A DNA stretch of 64,000 nt. It comes from VMDJ01 sp038146785. Lineage in GTDB: Bacteria; Pseudomonadota; Gammaproteobacteria; Chromatiales; Chromatiaceae. Location of the stretch: the NCBI GenBank assembly GCA_038146785.1, contig JAYQSI010000001.1, positions 1 through 64,000 on the forward strand. The letters are read 5' to 3'. Shown here in pieces: positions 15,812 through 25,585 of the stretch (positions are counted from its first letter, which is position 1; the number at the start of each line of letters is the position of its first letter). The notes beneath the pieces were generated by a model. That model was not told the origin of the DNA, did not search any database, and worked only from the letters and a program-made list of their open reading frames with translations. The translations under genes and the position numbers were made by a program.

Positions 15812-16186
15812 ATGTTAGATCCAGCCAGCAGTAATATCGAATTACCCGCTATCCCAGGCAAGCGCTACTTCACCATTGGTGAGGTCAGTGAGTTATGTGC
15901 CGTTAAGCCGCACGTATTGCGTTATTGGGAGCAAGAATTTCCATCACTCAAGCCCGTTAAGCGTCGTGGTAACCGTCGTTACTATCAGCGTCATGACGTT
16001 GAGTTGATTCGTACCATCCGTGGTTTGTTGTATGAGCAAGGCTTCACCATTGGTGGTGCGCGTCAAAAGCTCGAAGACGATGCGGCAGGTTCATCAAGTG
16101 CTAGTACAGGTAATGTGCCTTCAGCGATGTTGGCTGAAATGCGTGCAGAGCTTGAGTCAGTACTTGAGTTATTAAAAGCGCGTTAA
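15812..16186 (+). CDS. MerR-family transcriptional regulator
   Basis: 124 residues. The N-terminal winged HTH (YFTIGEVSELCAVKPHVLRYWEQEFPSLKPVKRRGNRRYY) is followed by the DVELIRTIRGLLYEQGFTIGGARQKL helix. The C-terminal part is short (MLAEMRAELESVLELLKAR) and lacks Cys, so no metal-binding site as in MerR/CueR. This gene sits 6 bp behind ihfA in many gammaproteobacteria and its target is generally unknown. Confidence 0.9.
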   Translation: MLDPASSNIELPAIPGKRYFTIGEVSELCAVKPHVLRYWEQEFPSLKPVKRRGNRRYYQRHDVELIRTIRGLLYEQGFTIGGARQKLEDDAAGSSSASTGNVPSAMLAEMRAELESVLELLKAR

Positions 16187-16200
16187 GCTTTACAGAATTT

Positions 16201-16277
16201 CGGAGCGTAGCGCAGCTTGGTAGCGCACCTGCATGGGGTGCAGGGGGTCGGAGGTTCGAATCCTCTCGCTCCGACCA
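16201..16277 (+). tRNA. tRNA-Pro (anticodon GGG)
   Basis: 77 nt including an encoded CCA. Acceptor stem CGGAGCG (16201-16207) / CGCTCCG (16267-16273) then ACCA. D arm around AGCGCAGCTTGGTAGCGC, anticodon stem CCTGC/GCAGG with loop ATGGGGT (anticodon GGG at 16235-16237), T arm GGAGGTTCGAATCCTCT. Sequence closely follows E. coli tRNA-Pro(GGG). Its place after the merR gene is conserved in pseudomonads. Confidence 0.97.
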
Positions 16278-16285
16278 GATCATCG

Positions 16286-16308
16286 AAACCGCCTAACGGC
16301 GGTTTTTT
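16286..16308 (+). terminator. Intrinsic terminator behind tRNA-Pro
   Basis: AAACCGCC-TAAC-GGCGGTTT stem continuing into a run of T. Confidence 0.88.
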
Positions 16309-16372
16309 TGTGCGCATCGGTTTAACTTCTTTATAGTTATCATCAAGGCTGAACTTTCTTTGAGGCAATCCA

Positions 16373-17833
16373 GTGACAGCATTAAACGATTCTGATCTAT
16401 GGCGCTCACAGGCGTATATCGATGGTGCTTGGGTAGAAGGGCATCGTCAGCAAACCTTTGCGGTGCTCAATCCATCATCACAAGAATGTTTAGTTGATGT
16501 GGCTGATTGTGATGGGCAGGACACACAGCTTGCGATTGAAGCGGCGAATCGTGCGTTAGTGAGTTGGCGTGCGTTGTTGCCGGCAGAGCGCAGTGTGATC
16601 TTGCGACGTTGGTATGACTTGATTGTGCAGCATGCCGATGATTTGGCGCGGATCATGACCTTAGAACAAGGTAAGCCGTTAGCCGAAGCGAAAGGTGAAG
16701 TGATTTATGGCGCGGGCTTTGTGGATTGGTATGCCGATGAAGCTAAGCGTATTAACGGTGATGTGCTTCCAACGACGCATCATGACAAGCGCTTGATGGT
16801 GCTAAAGCAAGCGATCGGTGTGGTTGCAGCGATTACCCCGTGGAATTTTCCAAGCTCGATGATTACGCGCAAATGTGCACCGGCTTTAGCAGCAGGTTGC
16901 ACCGTGGTGCTCAAGCCATCCGACCTGACACCTTTAAGTGCGTTAGCGTTAGCTGAGTTAGCAGAACGTGCGGGTATGCCAGCGGGTGTGTTCAATGTGA
17001 TCACCACACAAGATGCAGCGGCAGTGGGTCAGGTAATGACGGCAAGTCCGATTGTGCGCAAGCTGTCATTCACAGGATCGACTGCGGTGGGTAAGTTATT
17101 GCTGCGTGATTCCGCTGATACGGTTAAGAAAGTGTCGATGGAGCTCGGTGGTAATGCGCCCTTTATCGTCTTTGATGATGCGGATATCGATAAGGCAGTA
17201 GCCGGTGTGTTGGCATCTAAGTATCGCAACTCAGGTCAGACCTGCGTGTGTGCGAATCGTATCTTGGTGCAAGCGGGTATCTATGATGCCTTTGCTGAAA
17301 AGTTAGCGCAGGCGGTAACGGCGTTAAAAGTGGGTGATGGTCTTGCTGAAGAGTCACAACAAGGTCCGTTGATCAATGAAGCGGCATTACAAAAAGTAGA
17401 AGGCTTGGTTGCCGATGCTTGCGAGCAAGGTGCGCGTGTGATCTGTGGTGGTCGTCAACATGAACTCGGCGGCACCTTTTATCAGCCCACCTTGTTAGCG
17501 GATGTGACAACCTCAATGCGTGTAGCTAACGAAGAGATCTTTGGCCCTGTTGCGCCTTTGTTTAAATTTGAAAGCGAAGCCGACGCGATCGCGATGGCGA
17601 ACGATACCGAGTACGGATTAGCCGCGTATTTTTATAGCCAAGATGTCGCGCGTATCTGGCGCGTATCAGAACAACTTGAATACGGGATGGTCGGTATTAA
17701 CGAAGGCATCATCTCAAATCCGACCACACCCTTTGGTGGTGTTAAGTCATCAGGTTTGGGTCGTGAAGGCTCAAGCTACGGCATCGATGAATACCTTGAG
17801 ATTAAGTATCTCTGCTTGGGCGGTATGCAGTGA
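16373..17833 (+). CDS. gabD: NAD(P)-dependent succinate-semialdehyde dehydrogenase
   Basis: Aldehyde dehydrogenase superfamily, 486 residues. Visible are PWNFP (156-160) and KPSDLTPLSA of the cofactor site, FTGSTAVGKLL, general base E257 in MELGGNAP, and catalytic C291 in NSGQTCVCANR. The second Cys two residues later and the C-terminal NEGIISNPTTPFGGVKSSGLGREGS are typical of GabD rather than other ALDHs. It oxidises succinate semialdehyde to succinate in GABA catabolism. GTG start. The stop overlaps the next gene (GTGA), so the two are co-translated. No gabT is adjacent. Confidence 0.88.
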   Translation: MTALNDSDLWRSQAYIDGAWVEGHRQQTFAVLNPSSQECLVDVADCDGQDTQLAIEAANRALVSWRALLPAERSVILRRWYDLIVQHADDLARIMTLEQGKPLAEAKGEVIYGAGFVDWYADEAKRINGDVLPTTHHDKRLMVLKQAIGVVAAITPWNFPSSMITRKCAPALAAGCTVVLKPSDLTPLSALALAELAERAGMPAGVFNVITTQDAAAVGQVMTASPIVRKLSFTGSTAVGKLLLRDSADTVKKVSMELGGNAPFIVFDDADIDKAVAGVLASKYRNSGQTCVCANRILVQAGIYDAFAEKLAQAVTALKVGDGLAEESQQGPLINEAALQKVEGLVADACEQGARVICGGRQHELGGTFYQPTLLADVTTSMRVANEEIFGPVAPLFKFESEADAIAMANDTEYGLAAYFYSQDVARIWRVSEQLEYGMVGINEGIISNPTTPFGGVKSSGLGREGSSYGIDEYLEIKYLCLGGMQ

Positions 17834-18612
17834 GTTTTCCTCGAGCATTGCTGCTCGATATGGATGGTGTTTTATATCGTGGCTCATCACCGATAGAAGG
17901 GGCCGCTGAGTTTCTTCACGCCATCTGTGATCGTCCGTTTCGTTTTATTACTAACAATCCTATTGCGACGCCTGAGCAAGTGGTTGGCAAAATGAAAGCG
18001 ATGGGCTTAGGTGATTTTGCTGCTGATGCGGTGATCACCAGTGCTCAAGCCACAGCACGTTATCTAGCATCTGAAAAAGCTGACTTTCGTTTTTATGCGA
18101 TCGGGGAGATCGGCTTGCATACGGCTTTATCCACTGTGGGTGTGGAAGATGATCAAGCGGTTGATTATGTCGTTGTGGGTGAAGGTGCGGGTTTGGATTA
18201 TCAAACACTGAGTAACGCGATTGCGTTAATCCAACAAGGTGCGGTGTTGATCTCAACCAATCCTGATATCACGGTCGATGGTTTTATTGAGGGTAAGCCG
18301 GTGGTCTTACCAGGCGGTGGTGCTTTAGTCGCACCCGTTGAAAAGGCATGTGGGGTTAAGGCCATCACGATTGGTAAGCCGGAGCCTTTGTTATATCAAA
18401 TGGCGTTAGCCGATCTGGATGTTGCAGCGAGTGACTGTGTGATGGTCGGCGATCGACCTGATACCGATATTCTAGGGGCGCAGCGCTTGGGACTTAAGAC
18501 CGCCTTGGTAAGAACCGGGCGTTTTTCGATTGGCGAGCCATGGCCTGTTGAGCAAGCGCCACCGGATTGGGATGTATCCGATCTACAACAGCTTTTGGCA
18601 GCGTGGACTTAA
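17830..18612 (+). CDS. HAD-superfamily hydrolase, NagD-like (class IIA)
   Basis: 260 residues. Motif I LLLDMDGVLYRG (nucleophile D10, acid D12), motif II FITNNP, cap domain in the middle (IIA arrangement), motif III TIGKPEP and motif IV MVGDRPDTDILGAQRLGLKTALVRTG. NagD relatives dephosphorylate sugar phosphates and nucleotides; the substrate here cannot be read from sequence. GTG start at 17830 overlaps the gabD stop by 4 bp. Confidence 0.88.
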   Translation: MSFPRALLLDMDGVLYRGSSPIEGAAEFLHAICDRPFRFITNNPIATPEQVVGKMKAMGLGDFAADAVITSAQATARYLASEKADFRFYAIGEIGLHTALSTVGVEDDQAVDYVVVGEGAGLDYQTLSNAIALIQQGAVLISTNPDITVDGFIEGKPVVLPGGGALVAPVEKACGVKAITIGKPEPLLYQMALADLDVAASDCVMVGDRPDTDILGAQRLGLKTALVRTGRFSIGEPWPVEQAPPDWDVSDLQQLLAAWT

Positions 18613-18792
18613 GCTGAGCTTTTGGGCTTAACCCCCTGATTATTAGGGGCCTATAAGGTGATTTTTAGCCCGTTTTAACAGCCTCTCTGGTACCATCATC
18701 AACCGCTAACATATGAATTTTTAATATTTCAGTCGTACTGTTGTTAAATCAATGAGTTAGGGCTGAAGTTCTGCAGTATTGAAGAACGAAAC

Positions 18793-19887
18793 ATGATGAA
18801 AATTGGTGTTCCAACCGAGACTCAAGCTGGTGAAGCGCGCGTTGCTTTAACGCCGGATATCGTCAGCGGCTTAGTTAAGAAGGGTCTTGGTGTTGTTGTC
18901 CAACAGGGCGCGGGCGAATCAGCCCATTTCCACGATGATGCGTATCGCGACGCCGGTGCTGAGATTGCTGATGCAGCAGCAGCTTTTGGCTGTGATCTGA
19001 TTGCGAAGGTACGTAAGCCAAGCGTTGATGAAGTTGCACTGATGAAATCAGGTGCCGTGTATATCGGCCAGATTGAAAGTTGTGGTGATGATGATGCGAT
19101 TGCTGCAATGCAGGCAAAGAACATTACCGTGGTCGCACTTGAGCGTGTGCCGCGTATCTCACGTGCGCAATCGATGGACGTGCTTTCATCACAAGCAAAC
19201 ATTGCGGGTTATCGTGCGGTTATCGAAGCGGCTTCTCGCTATGGTCGTTTCGTTCCTTTAATGATGACTTCAGCAGGTTCTGCTAAACCTGCACGTATTG
19301 TTGTTCTCGGTGCTGGTGTGGCGGGTTTGCAAGCGATTGCAACGGCGCGACGTTTAGGTGGTGATGTGCATGCGTATGACATCCGTCCTGAAACCCAAGA
19401 ACAAATCGAATCACTTGGTGCAAAAGCGATCACGTTAGATATTGGTGAGAGCGGCTCGGGTGAGGGTGGTTATGCCAAAGAGCTATCGGATGAAGGTAAA
19501 GCTAAGCAGCAAGCCTTGCTCGCGGATGAACTGGCAAAAGCCCACGTGATTATCAGTACGGCATTGATTCCATGTCGCCAAGCGCCTGAGCTGATCGTTG
19601 AGTCAGTGGTTGAGCGTATGCGTGAAGGTTCGGTGATTGTGGATATGGCGGCGGCGACCGGTGGTAACTGTCGTTTGTCAGAAGCTGATCAGGTGGTGAC
19701 TAAACATGGCGTTGTGATTGTGGGTCATACCAACTACCCATCGATGATGCCGACTGATTCGAGCGCTTTCTATGCAAAGAATATCGCGAACTTGCTTGGC
19801 ATTATGTTGAACACTGATGAGGCTGTAACGCTGAATGATCTTGATGAAGATGAGATCACAGCAGCAGCGCAAGTAAAGCCAGAATAA
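18793..19887 (+). CDS. pntAA: NAD(P) transhydrogenase subunit alpha 1 (NAD-binding domain I)
   Basis: 364 residues, only the soluble N-terminal part of the E. coli PntA (510 residues); the membrane part is the next gene. Related to alanine dehydrogenase: KIGVPTETQAGEARVALTPD, AQSMDVLSSQANIAGYRAV, the Rossmann motif VLGAGVAGLQAIATARRLGG, and IVDMAAATGGNC. Forms the proton-driven hydride-transfer complex NADH + NADP+ with PntAB and PntB. The 180-bp upstream gap (18613-18792) should hold the operon promoter, but no convincing -35/-10 pair stands out. Confidence 0.95.
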   Translation: MMKIGVPTETQAGEARVALTPDIVSGLVKKGLGVVVQQGAGESAHFHDDAYRDAGAEIADAAAAFGCDLIAKVRKPSVDEVALMKSGAVYIGQIESCGDDDAIAAMQAKNITVVALERVPRISRAQSMDVLSSQANIAGYRAVIEAASRYGRFVPLMMTSAGSAKPARIVVLGAGVAGLQAIATARRLGGDVHAYDIRPETQEQIESLGAKAITLDIGESGSGEGGYAKELSDEGKAKQQALLADELAKAHVIISTALIPCRQAPELIVESVVERMREGSVIVDMAAATGGNCRLSEADQVVTKHGVVIVGHTNYPSMMPTDSSAFYAKNIANLLGIMLNTDEAVTLNDLDEDEITAAAQVKPE

Positions 19888-19899
19888 GAGAGAGATCCC

Positions 19900-20187
19900 A
19901 TGGCTGATACCTTAATTGCTTTATATGTTTTTGTGTTGTCGTGTTTTATCGGCTACTTCGTTATCTGGGGCGTGACGCCAGCGTTGCATACTCCGCTTGT
20001 GGCGTTAACCAATGCGATCTCTGGCATCGTGATTGTTGGCGCTTTATTGGTCACAGGTTTTCAAGAGGTGGGTACCACCGCTGAGATCATGGGCTTCTTC
20101 GCAGTGATGTTGGCATCGATTAACGTGTTTGGTGGCTTCTTGGTGACCAATCGCATGTTGTCCATGTTTAAGAAGAAAAAGAAGTAA
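19900..20187 (+). CDS. pntAB: NAD(P) transhydrogenase subunit alpha 2 (membrane part)
   Basis: 95 residues with three hydrophobic segments (LIALYVFVLSCFIGYFVIW, an ISGIVIVGALLV segment, and MGFFAVMLASINVFGGFLV) and the TPALHTPLVALTNAISG motif diagnostic of this subunit. Ends with a lysine run (FKKKKK). Anchors the alpha subunit and contributes to the proton channel. Three-subunit organisation as in Rhodospirillum and pseudomonads. Confidence 0.95.
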   Translation: MADTLIALYVFVLSCFIGYFVIWGVTPALHTPLVALTNAISGIVIVGALLVTGFQEVGTTAEIMGFFAVMLASINVFGGFLVTNRMLSMFKKKKK

Positions 20188-20196
20188 GGGGCCAGC

Positions 20197-21600
20197 ATGA
20201 CACTTTCAAATGATGTACTAGCGATCGCGTACCTGATCTCGGCAACCTTGTTTGTGTTGTCGCTGAAAGGTCTGACGCATCCTTCAACAGCGCGCCGTGG
20301 TAACACGCTCGGTATGGCGGGTATGGCGATTGCGATTGTGGCAACGCTGCTCGGCGCTGAAATTCAATCGTATGGTTTTATCTTGGCGGGTTTGGTTGCT
20401 GGTGGTTTGATTGGCGCGGTATTAGCAGCGCGCGTACAGATGACCGCAATGCCACAGTTGGTTGCTGCTCTTCACAGCTTTGTGGGTATGGCAGCGGTAT
20501 TAGTTGCTGTGGGTACCTTCTTAAATCGCCAAGCCGAAGGCACGCTCAATGCGGTGCTGATGGGTGAGTTATCTGCCGGTATTGTGATCGGTGCGATTAC
20601 CTTTACCGGTTCTGTGATTGCGTTCGGTAAGTTGCAAGGTTTGATCTCAGGTGCGCCAGTTCGTTTTGCAGGTCAGCATGCATTGAATGCGGTGATTGCG
20701 ATTGTGACCATTGGTTTTGCCGTTCACTTTGCGATGACAGGTTCTGAGTTGTCGCTGATCGCGATGACCTTGTTAGCCTTCTTGCTTGGCTTAACCCTGA
20801 TCATCCCAATCGGTGGTGCCGACATGCCGGTTATCGTTTCGATGTTGAACAGCTACTCAGGTTGGGCGGCAGCAGCGACGGGCTTCACCTTGCATAACAA
20901 CCTACTGATCATCGTTGGTGCGTTGGTTGGTTTCTCTGGTGCGATCCTTTCTTACATCATGTGTAAGGCAATGAACCGCTCAATCATCAACGTCATCTTT
21001 GGTGGCTTTGGTAGCGAGTCTGGTGGCGGCGAAGAGAGTGCAGGTGCGGCAGCAGCTGAGAAGGGCGTTAAGTCAGCTTCAGTTGAAGATGCGGTTTACT
21101 GGATGGAAGATGCGAATCGCGTGATCATCGTGCCAGGTTACGGTATGGCGGTAGCGCAAGCGCAGCACGCATTGAAAGAGATGATGGAGCTGTTGGAAGC
21201 GCGCGATGTTGAAGTGAAGTTTGCAGTGCATCCAGTGGCAGGTCGTATGCCGGGTCATATGAATGTGCTCTTGGCAGAAGCGGATATTCCTTACGATCAC
21301 GTACTTGAGATGGATGAGATCAATCCTGAATTTGCATCAACCGATGTGGTGTTGGTTGTGGGTGCGAATGACGTGGTTAACCCAGCGGCACGTACCGATC
21401 AGTCGAGCCCAATTTACGGCATGCCGATTTTGGATGCGGGCAAGGCAAAGAATATTTATTTCTTGAAGCGTTCAATGAAGCCAGGCTATTCAGGTGTGGA
21501 TAATCTGTTGTTCTACCAAGACAACTGCTCATTGGTCTTTGGTGACGCTAAAGATACGATTGAAGGTATGGTGACCTCGCTGAAAGGTGGCGGTCATTAA
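20197..21600 (+). CDS. pntB: NAD(P) transhydrogenase subunit beta
   Basis: 467 residues: eight to nine membrane helices in the first 280, including SFVGMAAVLVAVGTFL and IPIGGADMPVIVSMLNSYSGWAAAATGF, then a cytosolic NADP-binding domain (VIIVPGYGMAVAQAQHALKEM, VHPVAGRMPGHMNVLLAEADIPYD, VVLVVGANDVVNPAA, YFLKRSMKPGYSGVDNLLFY). Last gene of the operon, followed by a terminator. Confidence 0.97.
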   Translation: MTLSNDVLAIAYLISATLFVLSLKGLTHPSTARRGNTLGMAGMAIAIVATLLGAEIQSYGFILAGLVAGGLIGAVLAARVQMTAMPQLVAALHSFVGMAAVLVAVGTFLNRQAEGTLNAVLMGELSAGIVIGAITFTGSVIAFGKLQGLISGAPVRFAGQHALNAVIAIVTIGFAVHFAMTGSELSLIAMTLLAFLLGLTLIIPIGGADMPVIVSMLNSYSGWAAAATGFTLHNNLLIIVGALVGFSGAILSYIMCKAMNRSIINVIFGGFGSESGGGEESAGAAAAEKGVKSASVEDAVYWMEDANRVIIVPGYGMAVAQAQHALKEMMELLEARDVEVKFAVHPVAGRMPGHMNVLLAEADIPYDHVLEMDEINPEFASTDVVLVVGANDVVNPAARTDQSSPIYGMPILDAGKAKNIYFLKRSMKPGYSGVDNLLFYQDNCSLVFGDAKDTIEGMVTSLKGGGH

Positions 21601-21618
21601 TCAGACCTAACGGATCGA

Positions 21619-21642
21619 AGGCCTGCACTGCAGGCCTTTTTT
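21619..21642 (+). terminator. Intrinsic terminator of the pnt operon
   Basis: AGGCCTG-CACTG-CAGGCCT stem and six T, 19 bp behind pntB and 10 bp before hrpA. Confidence 0.85.
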
Positions 21643-21651
21643 AATTGAACT

Positions 21652-24600
21652 ATGACTCAGCCGGATAACGACTACTCAGATTGCTTGTTGAAAGATCGCC
21701 ATCTTTTACAACGTTGGGCAAAGACGTTGGAAAAGGGTGAGTGCGATGCTGAGTTACGTCAGAAATATACCGAGCGCTTAGCTCAGTCGCGTGCAGCCGT
21801 TGTTGCGCGTGAATCATCAGTCATGCAGGTGACATTCCCAGCGGGCTTACCGGTGAGTGAGCGCGTTGAAGAAATCCAAAAGCTGATCGCTGAGAATCAG
21901 GTGATCGTGCTGTGTGGTGAAACTGGTTCAGGTAAATCAACACAGCTACCTAAGGTTTGTTTGAGCTTGGGTCGCGGTATTTTTGGCCGTATCGGTCATA
22001 CCCAGCCTCGTCGATTAGCGGCGCGTAGTTTGGCTTCACGTGTGGCCTCTGAGATTGAGCAAGAGGTCGGATTAAGCGTTGGTTATAAGGTTCGCTTCGC
22101 AGATAAGGTGAGTGAGAGTACTCGGGTTAAGCTGTTGACCGACGGTATGCTGCTGGCTGAGATTCAACGTGATAAATACCTCAACGAATATGACACGCTG
22201 ATCATCGATGAGGCGCACGAGCGTAGTCTGAATATCGATTTCTTGATGGGCTATCTCAAGTCATTGCTGCCTAAGCGCCCTGATCTCAAGCTGATCATTA
22301 CTTCAGCGACGATTGATCCACAAAAGTTCTCAAAACACTTTAATGATGCACCGATTATTGAGGTGTCTGGCCGAACCTATCCGGTTGAGGTGCGTTACCG
22401 TCCGCCACCAGAGGATGAAGAGAATGGTGGTGTTGATCATCAACAAGGTTTGATTGATGCGGTGAATGAGTTGTCGCGAGAAAGTCGTGGCGATATTTTG
22501 ATCTTCTTCCCGGGTGAGCGTGAAATACGCGAAGCACGTGAGTTGCTGCGCAAGCAAAACTTAGGTGGTACCGAGTTGTTGCCTTTGTATGCACGCTTAT
22601 CACCTCAAGAGCAGGCGCGTATCTTTAAACCTTCCGGCGCGCGTCACATTGTGCTGGCGACTAACGTTGCAGAAACATCACTGACTGTGCCGGGTATCCG
22701 TCATGTGATTGATACGGGTATTGCGCGGATAAGTCGATACAGCGCTAAGTCTAAGATTCAACGATTGCCCTTAGAGCCGGTCTCAAAGGCGAGTGCTGAT
22801 CAGCGTAAAGGTCGCTGTGGTCGTGTGGCTGAAGGTGTGTGTATTCGTCTTTACAGTGAAGAAGATTTCACTTTGCGAGATGAGTTCACCGAGCCAGAGA
22901 TTCAGCGGACTAATCTAGCCTCGGTCATCTTGCAGATGCAGGTGCTTGGCTTTGGCGATATCGAAGAGTTCCCGTTCGTTGATCCGCCTGATAGTCGAAT
23001 GATCAAAGATGGCTATCGCTTACTGCATGAGCTAGGTGCTGTGGATGCTACGCGTCGGGTGACGAATCTTGGTCGTAAGTTGGCGCGTTTGCCGATTGAT
23101 CCGAGGATTGGTCGGATGTTGCTTGAATCGGCACATACAGGCTGCTTAACCGAGCTGCTGATCATTGGAGCGGCGTTGTCGATTCAAGATCCGCGTGAAC
23201 GTCCATTTGATAAGCAGCAGCAGGCAGATGAAGCACATGCTTTGTTTGCAGATGAGAAGTCAGATTTTATTGGCTTTGTGAATCTGTGGAACTTTCTTCA
23301 AGAGCATCGCGAGTTACTCACACGTCGAAAGTTTGAGCGCTTGTGTCGTGAGCGTTTTATCTCGCCAATTCGAGTGCGCGAGTGGATGGATGTGCATTTT
23401 CAGCTGAAAGAGCAAATGCGAGAGCTCGGTTATAAGCTGAATGAAAAACGCGGTGCCTATGAAGGCATCCATCAAGCGGTGATTAGCGGCATGCTCAGTC
23501 ATTTGGGTCAGCGAACGCAGGGTAAAGAGCGTGATTATCTTGGTGCGCGCAACACGCGTTTCCATATCTTCCCGGGGTCATCCCAGTTCAGCGCACAACC
23601 GAAGTGGATTGTTGCCGCTGAGCTTGTTGAAACCACAAAATTGTATGCGCGGGGTGTGGCGACAGTTCAGCCAGAGTGGATTGAAAAGCTTGCAGGTCAT
23701 TTGGTTAATCACAGTTACTTTGAGCCGCACTGGCAAGCTAAGCGAGGGCAGGTGGGTGCGTATGAGCGCATTACCTTATATGGCCTGACCATCGTCCCGC
23801 GTCGTCGGATTAACTATGGTCCTATCGATCCGGTTGTCTCGCATGATTTGTTTTTACGCTTTGGTTTAACCGAAGGTGATATGCAGACGCGAGCACCTTT
23901 CTTCCGTCATAACCAAGAGTTGATTGCTGATCTTCATCATGAAGAGGCAAAGCTGCGTCGGCGAGATGTCTTGGTAGACGAAGAGGCGATCTACCAGTAC
24001 TACGCTAAGCGGATACCTGAGACGATTTATAGCGTTGCGCAATTAGAAAAGTGGCTGCGTGAGCAAAAGAATAAAAAGCTTTTGCACATGCGTCGTGAAG
24101 ATATCGTGCGACGCGATAGTGATCTGGATGAAGCGCAATTCCCAGATAGCTTGTTGGTCGGCAGTACGCATCTACCGATGACCTATCACTTTGAGCCGGG
24201 TAACGAGGCGGATGGTGTGACCTTGCATGTGCCCATGCCATTGCTTAATCAGTTGGATACCGGTCGTTTGGATTGGCTGGTGCCGGGTTTGATTGAGGAT
24301 AAGGTGATTGCGCTGATTAAGGGCTTACCTAAAGCGCTGCGCCGCCAGTTTGTCCCTGTACCTGATTTTGCGCAGCAAGCTTTAGCGCGGATGCAGCCAT
24401 CTTCAACGCCTTTGCATCAAAGTTTGGCATTAGCACTTAAACAGATTACCTCGGTACATATCCCAGAGGATCAATGGCAGCTTGAATCGATCGAGCCTTT
24501 CTTGCGCATGCGCGTAAAGCTCCTTAGTGCGGATGGCATGGAGGTTGTGACCTATTCGCGTGATATTCAAACCTTACAGCGCGACTATGCTGATGAAGTG

Positions 24601-25530
24601 CAGGTGGAATCCTCATCAAGCAAAACCAACTTAGCGATTGAGCAAGACGATGTGCGTGATTGGGACTTTGGTGATCTTCCTGAGTCTGTCGATGCGAATG
24701 TCGCGGGCGTGGATATGCGTTTGTATCCAGCGGTGGTTGATCAGGGTGAATGTGCGGCGGTGCGTTGTTTAGATTCACAAGCGCGTGCGGCATCGGCACA
24801 TCAGAAAGGTTTGCGGCGTCTGTTGTTGATGCGTTTAGCACCGACAGTGAAAGATTTACGTAAACGTGTAAAACAACAACAAGCGATGTTGCTGCAGTAC
24901 ACCAAGGTGCCTGCGCGTGCGGGCAATAATGCAAAGCCGGTTGCATTGGATGAGCAATTGGTTGAGCGAATTGTCGATCTGGCATTTGATCTTGCGAATG
25001 TGGATGTACGCACCCAAGCTGCCTTTGAGGCGTTATATGACTCGGGTCGCTCAAAGTTGCATGAGATAGCAGATCAGGTGATCACGACAATGACCCAAGT
25101 GCTCGCCAGTTACCATCAGCTACGCAAGCTGCTCGATAAGGTGACGCATATCAGTTTGCTCAGTTCAGTGAAGGATGTGCAGGCGCATATGGACCGATTG
25201 GTCTATCAAGGATTCATCAGCGATGTGGCGGCTGAGCCGCTGGCGCAATACGGTCGTTATCTCAAAGCGATTGAGATGCGCGTTGAAAAGCTTCAAGCAG
25301 GTGGTCAGGCGCGTGATGCTCAAGGGATGCGTGAGAAGGCAGCGATAGAAGAGAAATGGCTGCTGCGTGATCAGCAAGCGCGTGAAAAAGGCTTGTTTGA
25401 TGAGCGGCTCGATGAGATTCGTTGGCAGCTAGAAGAGCTTGCGATCTCCTTGTTTGCGCAAGAGGTTAAAACCTTATATCCCATCTCGGTGAAGCGCCTC
25501 GAAAAGCGTTGGAAAGAGTTGGGGCTCTAG
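21652..25530 (+). CDS. hrpA: ATP-dependent RNA helicase HrpA
   Basis: DEAH-box helicase, 1292 residues, the usual size. Walker A CGETGSGKSTQLP (near 89-97), TQPRRLAARSLA, D186EAH189, ITSATID, FFPGEREIRE, TNVAETSLTVPGIRHVIDTG, QRKGRCGRVAEGVC (motif VI), then the helicase-associated and OB-fold regions and a long HrpA-specific C-terminus (DUF3418 region, ending LEKRWKELGL). It acts in mRNA processing and rescue of stalled ribosomes. ATG 10 bp after the pnt terminator with no strong ribosome site; a promoter is not evident. Confidence 0.97.
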   Translation: MTQPDNDYSDCLLKDRHLLQRWAKTLEKGECDAELRQKYTERLAQSRAAVVARESSVMQVTFPAGLPVSERVEEIQKLIAENQVIVLCGETGSGKSTQLPKVCLSLGRGIFGRIGHTQPRRLAARSLASRVASEIEQEVGLSVGYKVRFADKVSESTRVKLLTDGMLLAEIQRDKYLNEYDTLIIDEAHERSLNIDFLMGYLKSLLPKRPDLKLIITSATIDPQKFSKHFNDAPIIEVSGRTYPVEVRYRPPPEDEENGGVDHQQGLIDAVNELSRESRGDILIFFPGEREIREARELLRKQNLGGTELLPLYARLSPQEQARIFKPSGARHIVLATNVAETSLTVPGIRHVIDTGIARISRYSAKSKIQRLPLEPVSKASADQRKGRCGRVAEGVCIRLYSEEDFTLRDEFTEPEIQRTNLASVILQMQVLGFGDIEEFPFVDPPDSRMIKDGYRLLHELGAVDATRRVTNLGRKLARLPIDPRIGRMLLESAHTGCLTELLIIGAALSIQDPRERPFDKQQQADEAHALFADEKSDFIGFVNLWNFLQEHRELLTRRKFERLCRERFISPIRVREWMDVHFQLKEQMRELGYKLNEKRGAYEGIHQAVISGMLSHLGQRTQGKERDYLGARNTRFHIFPGSSQFSAQPKWIVAAELVETTKLYARGVATVQPEWIEKLAGHLVNHSYFEPHWQAKRGQVGAYERITLYGLTIVPRRRINYGPIDPVVSHDLFLRFGLTEGDMQTRAPFFRHNQELIADLHHEEAKLRRRDVLVDEEAIYQYYAKRIPETIYSVAQLEKWLREQKNKKLLHMRREDIVRRDSDLDEAQFPDSLLVGSTHLPMTYHFEPGNEADGVTLHVPMPLLNQLDTGRLDWLVPGLIEDKVIALIKGLPKALRRQFVPVPDFAQQALARMQPSSTPLHQSLALALKQITSVHIPEDQWQLESIEPFLRMRVKLLSADGMEVVTYSRDIQTLQRDYADEVQVESSSSKTNLAIEQDDVRDWDFGDLPESVDANVAGVDMRLYPAVVDQGECAAVRCLDSQARAASAHQKGLRRLLLMRLAPTVKDLRKRVKQQQAMLLQYTKVPARAGNNAKPVALDEQLVERIVDLAFDLANVDVRTQAAFEALYDSGRSKLHEIADQVITTMTQVLASYHQLRKLLDKVTHISLLSSVKDVQAHMDRLVYQGFISDVAAEPLAQYGRYLKAIEMRVEKLQAGGQARDAQGMREKAAIEEKWLLRDQQAREKGLFDERLDEIRWQLEELAISLFAQEVKTLYPISVKRLEKRWKELGL

Positions 25531-25585
25531 TCGGTGAGCTAGGGTAAAATCGATTTATTGTTAATCACACACTCAAGGAACACTC

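Noticed and set aside
24524..25054. 176-codon open frame antisense to hrpA
   Set aside because: Inside hrpA; Pro/His-rich low-information translation, no start context.
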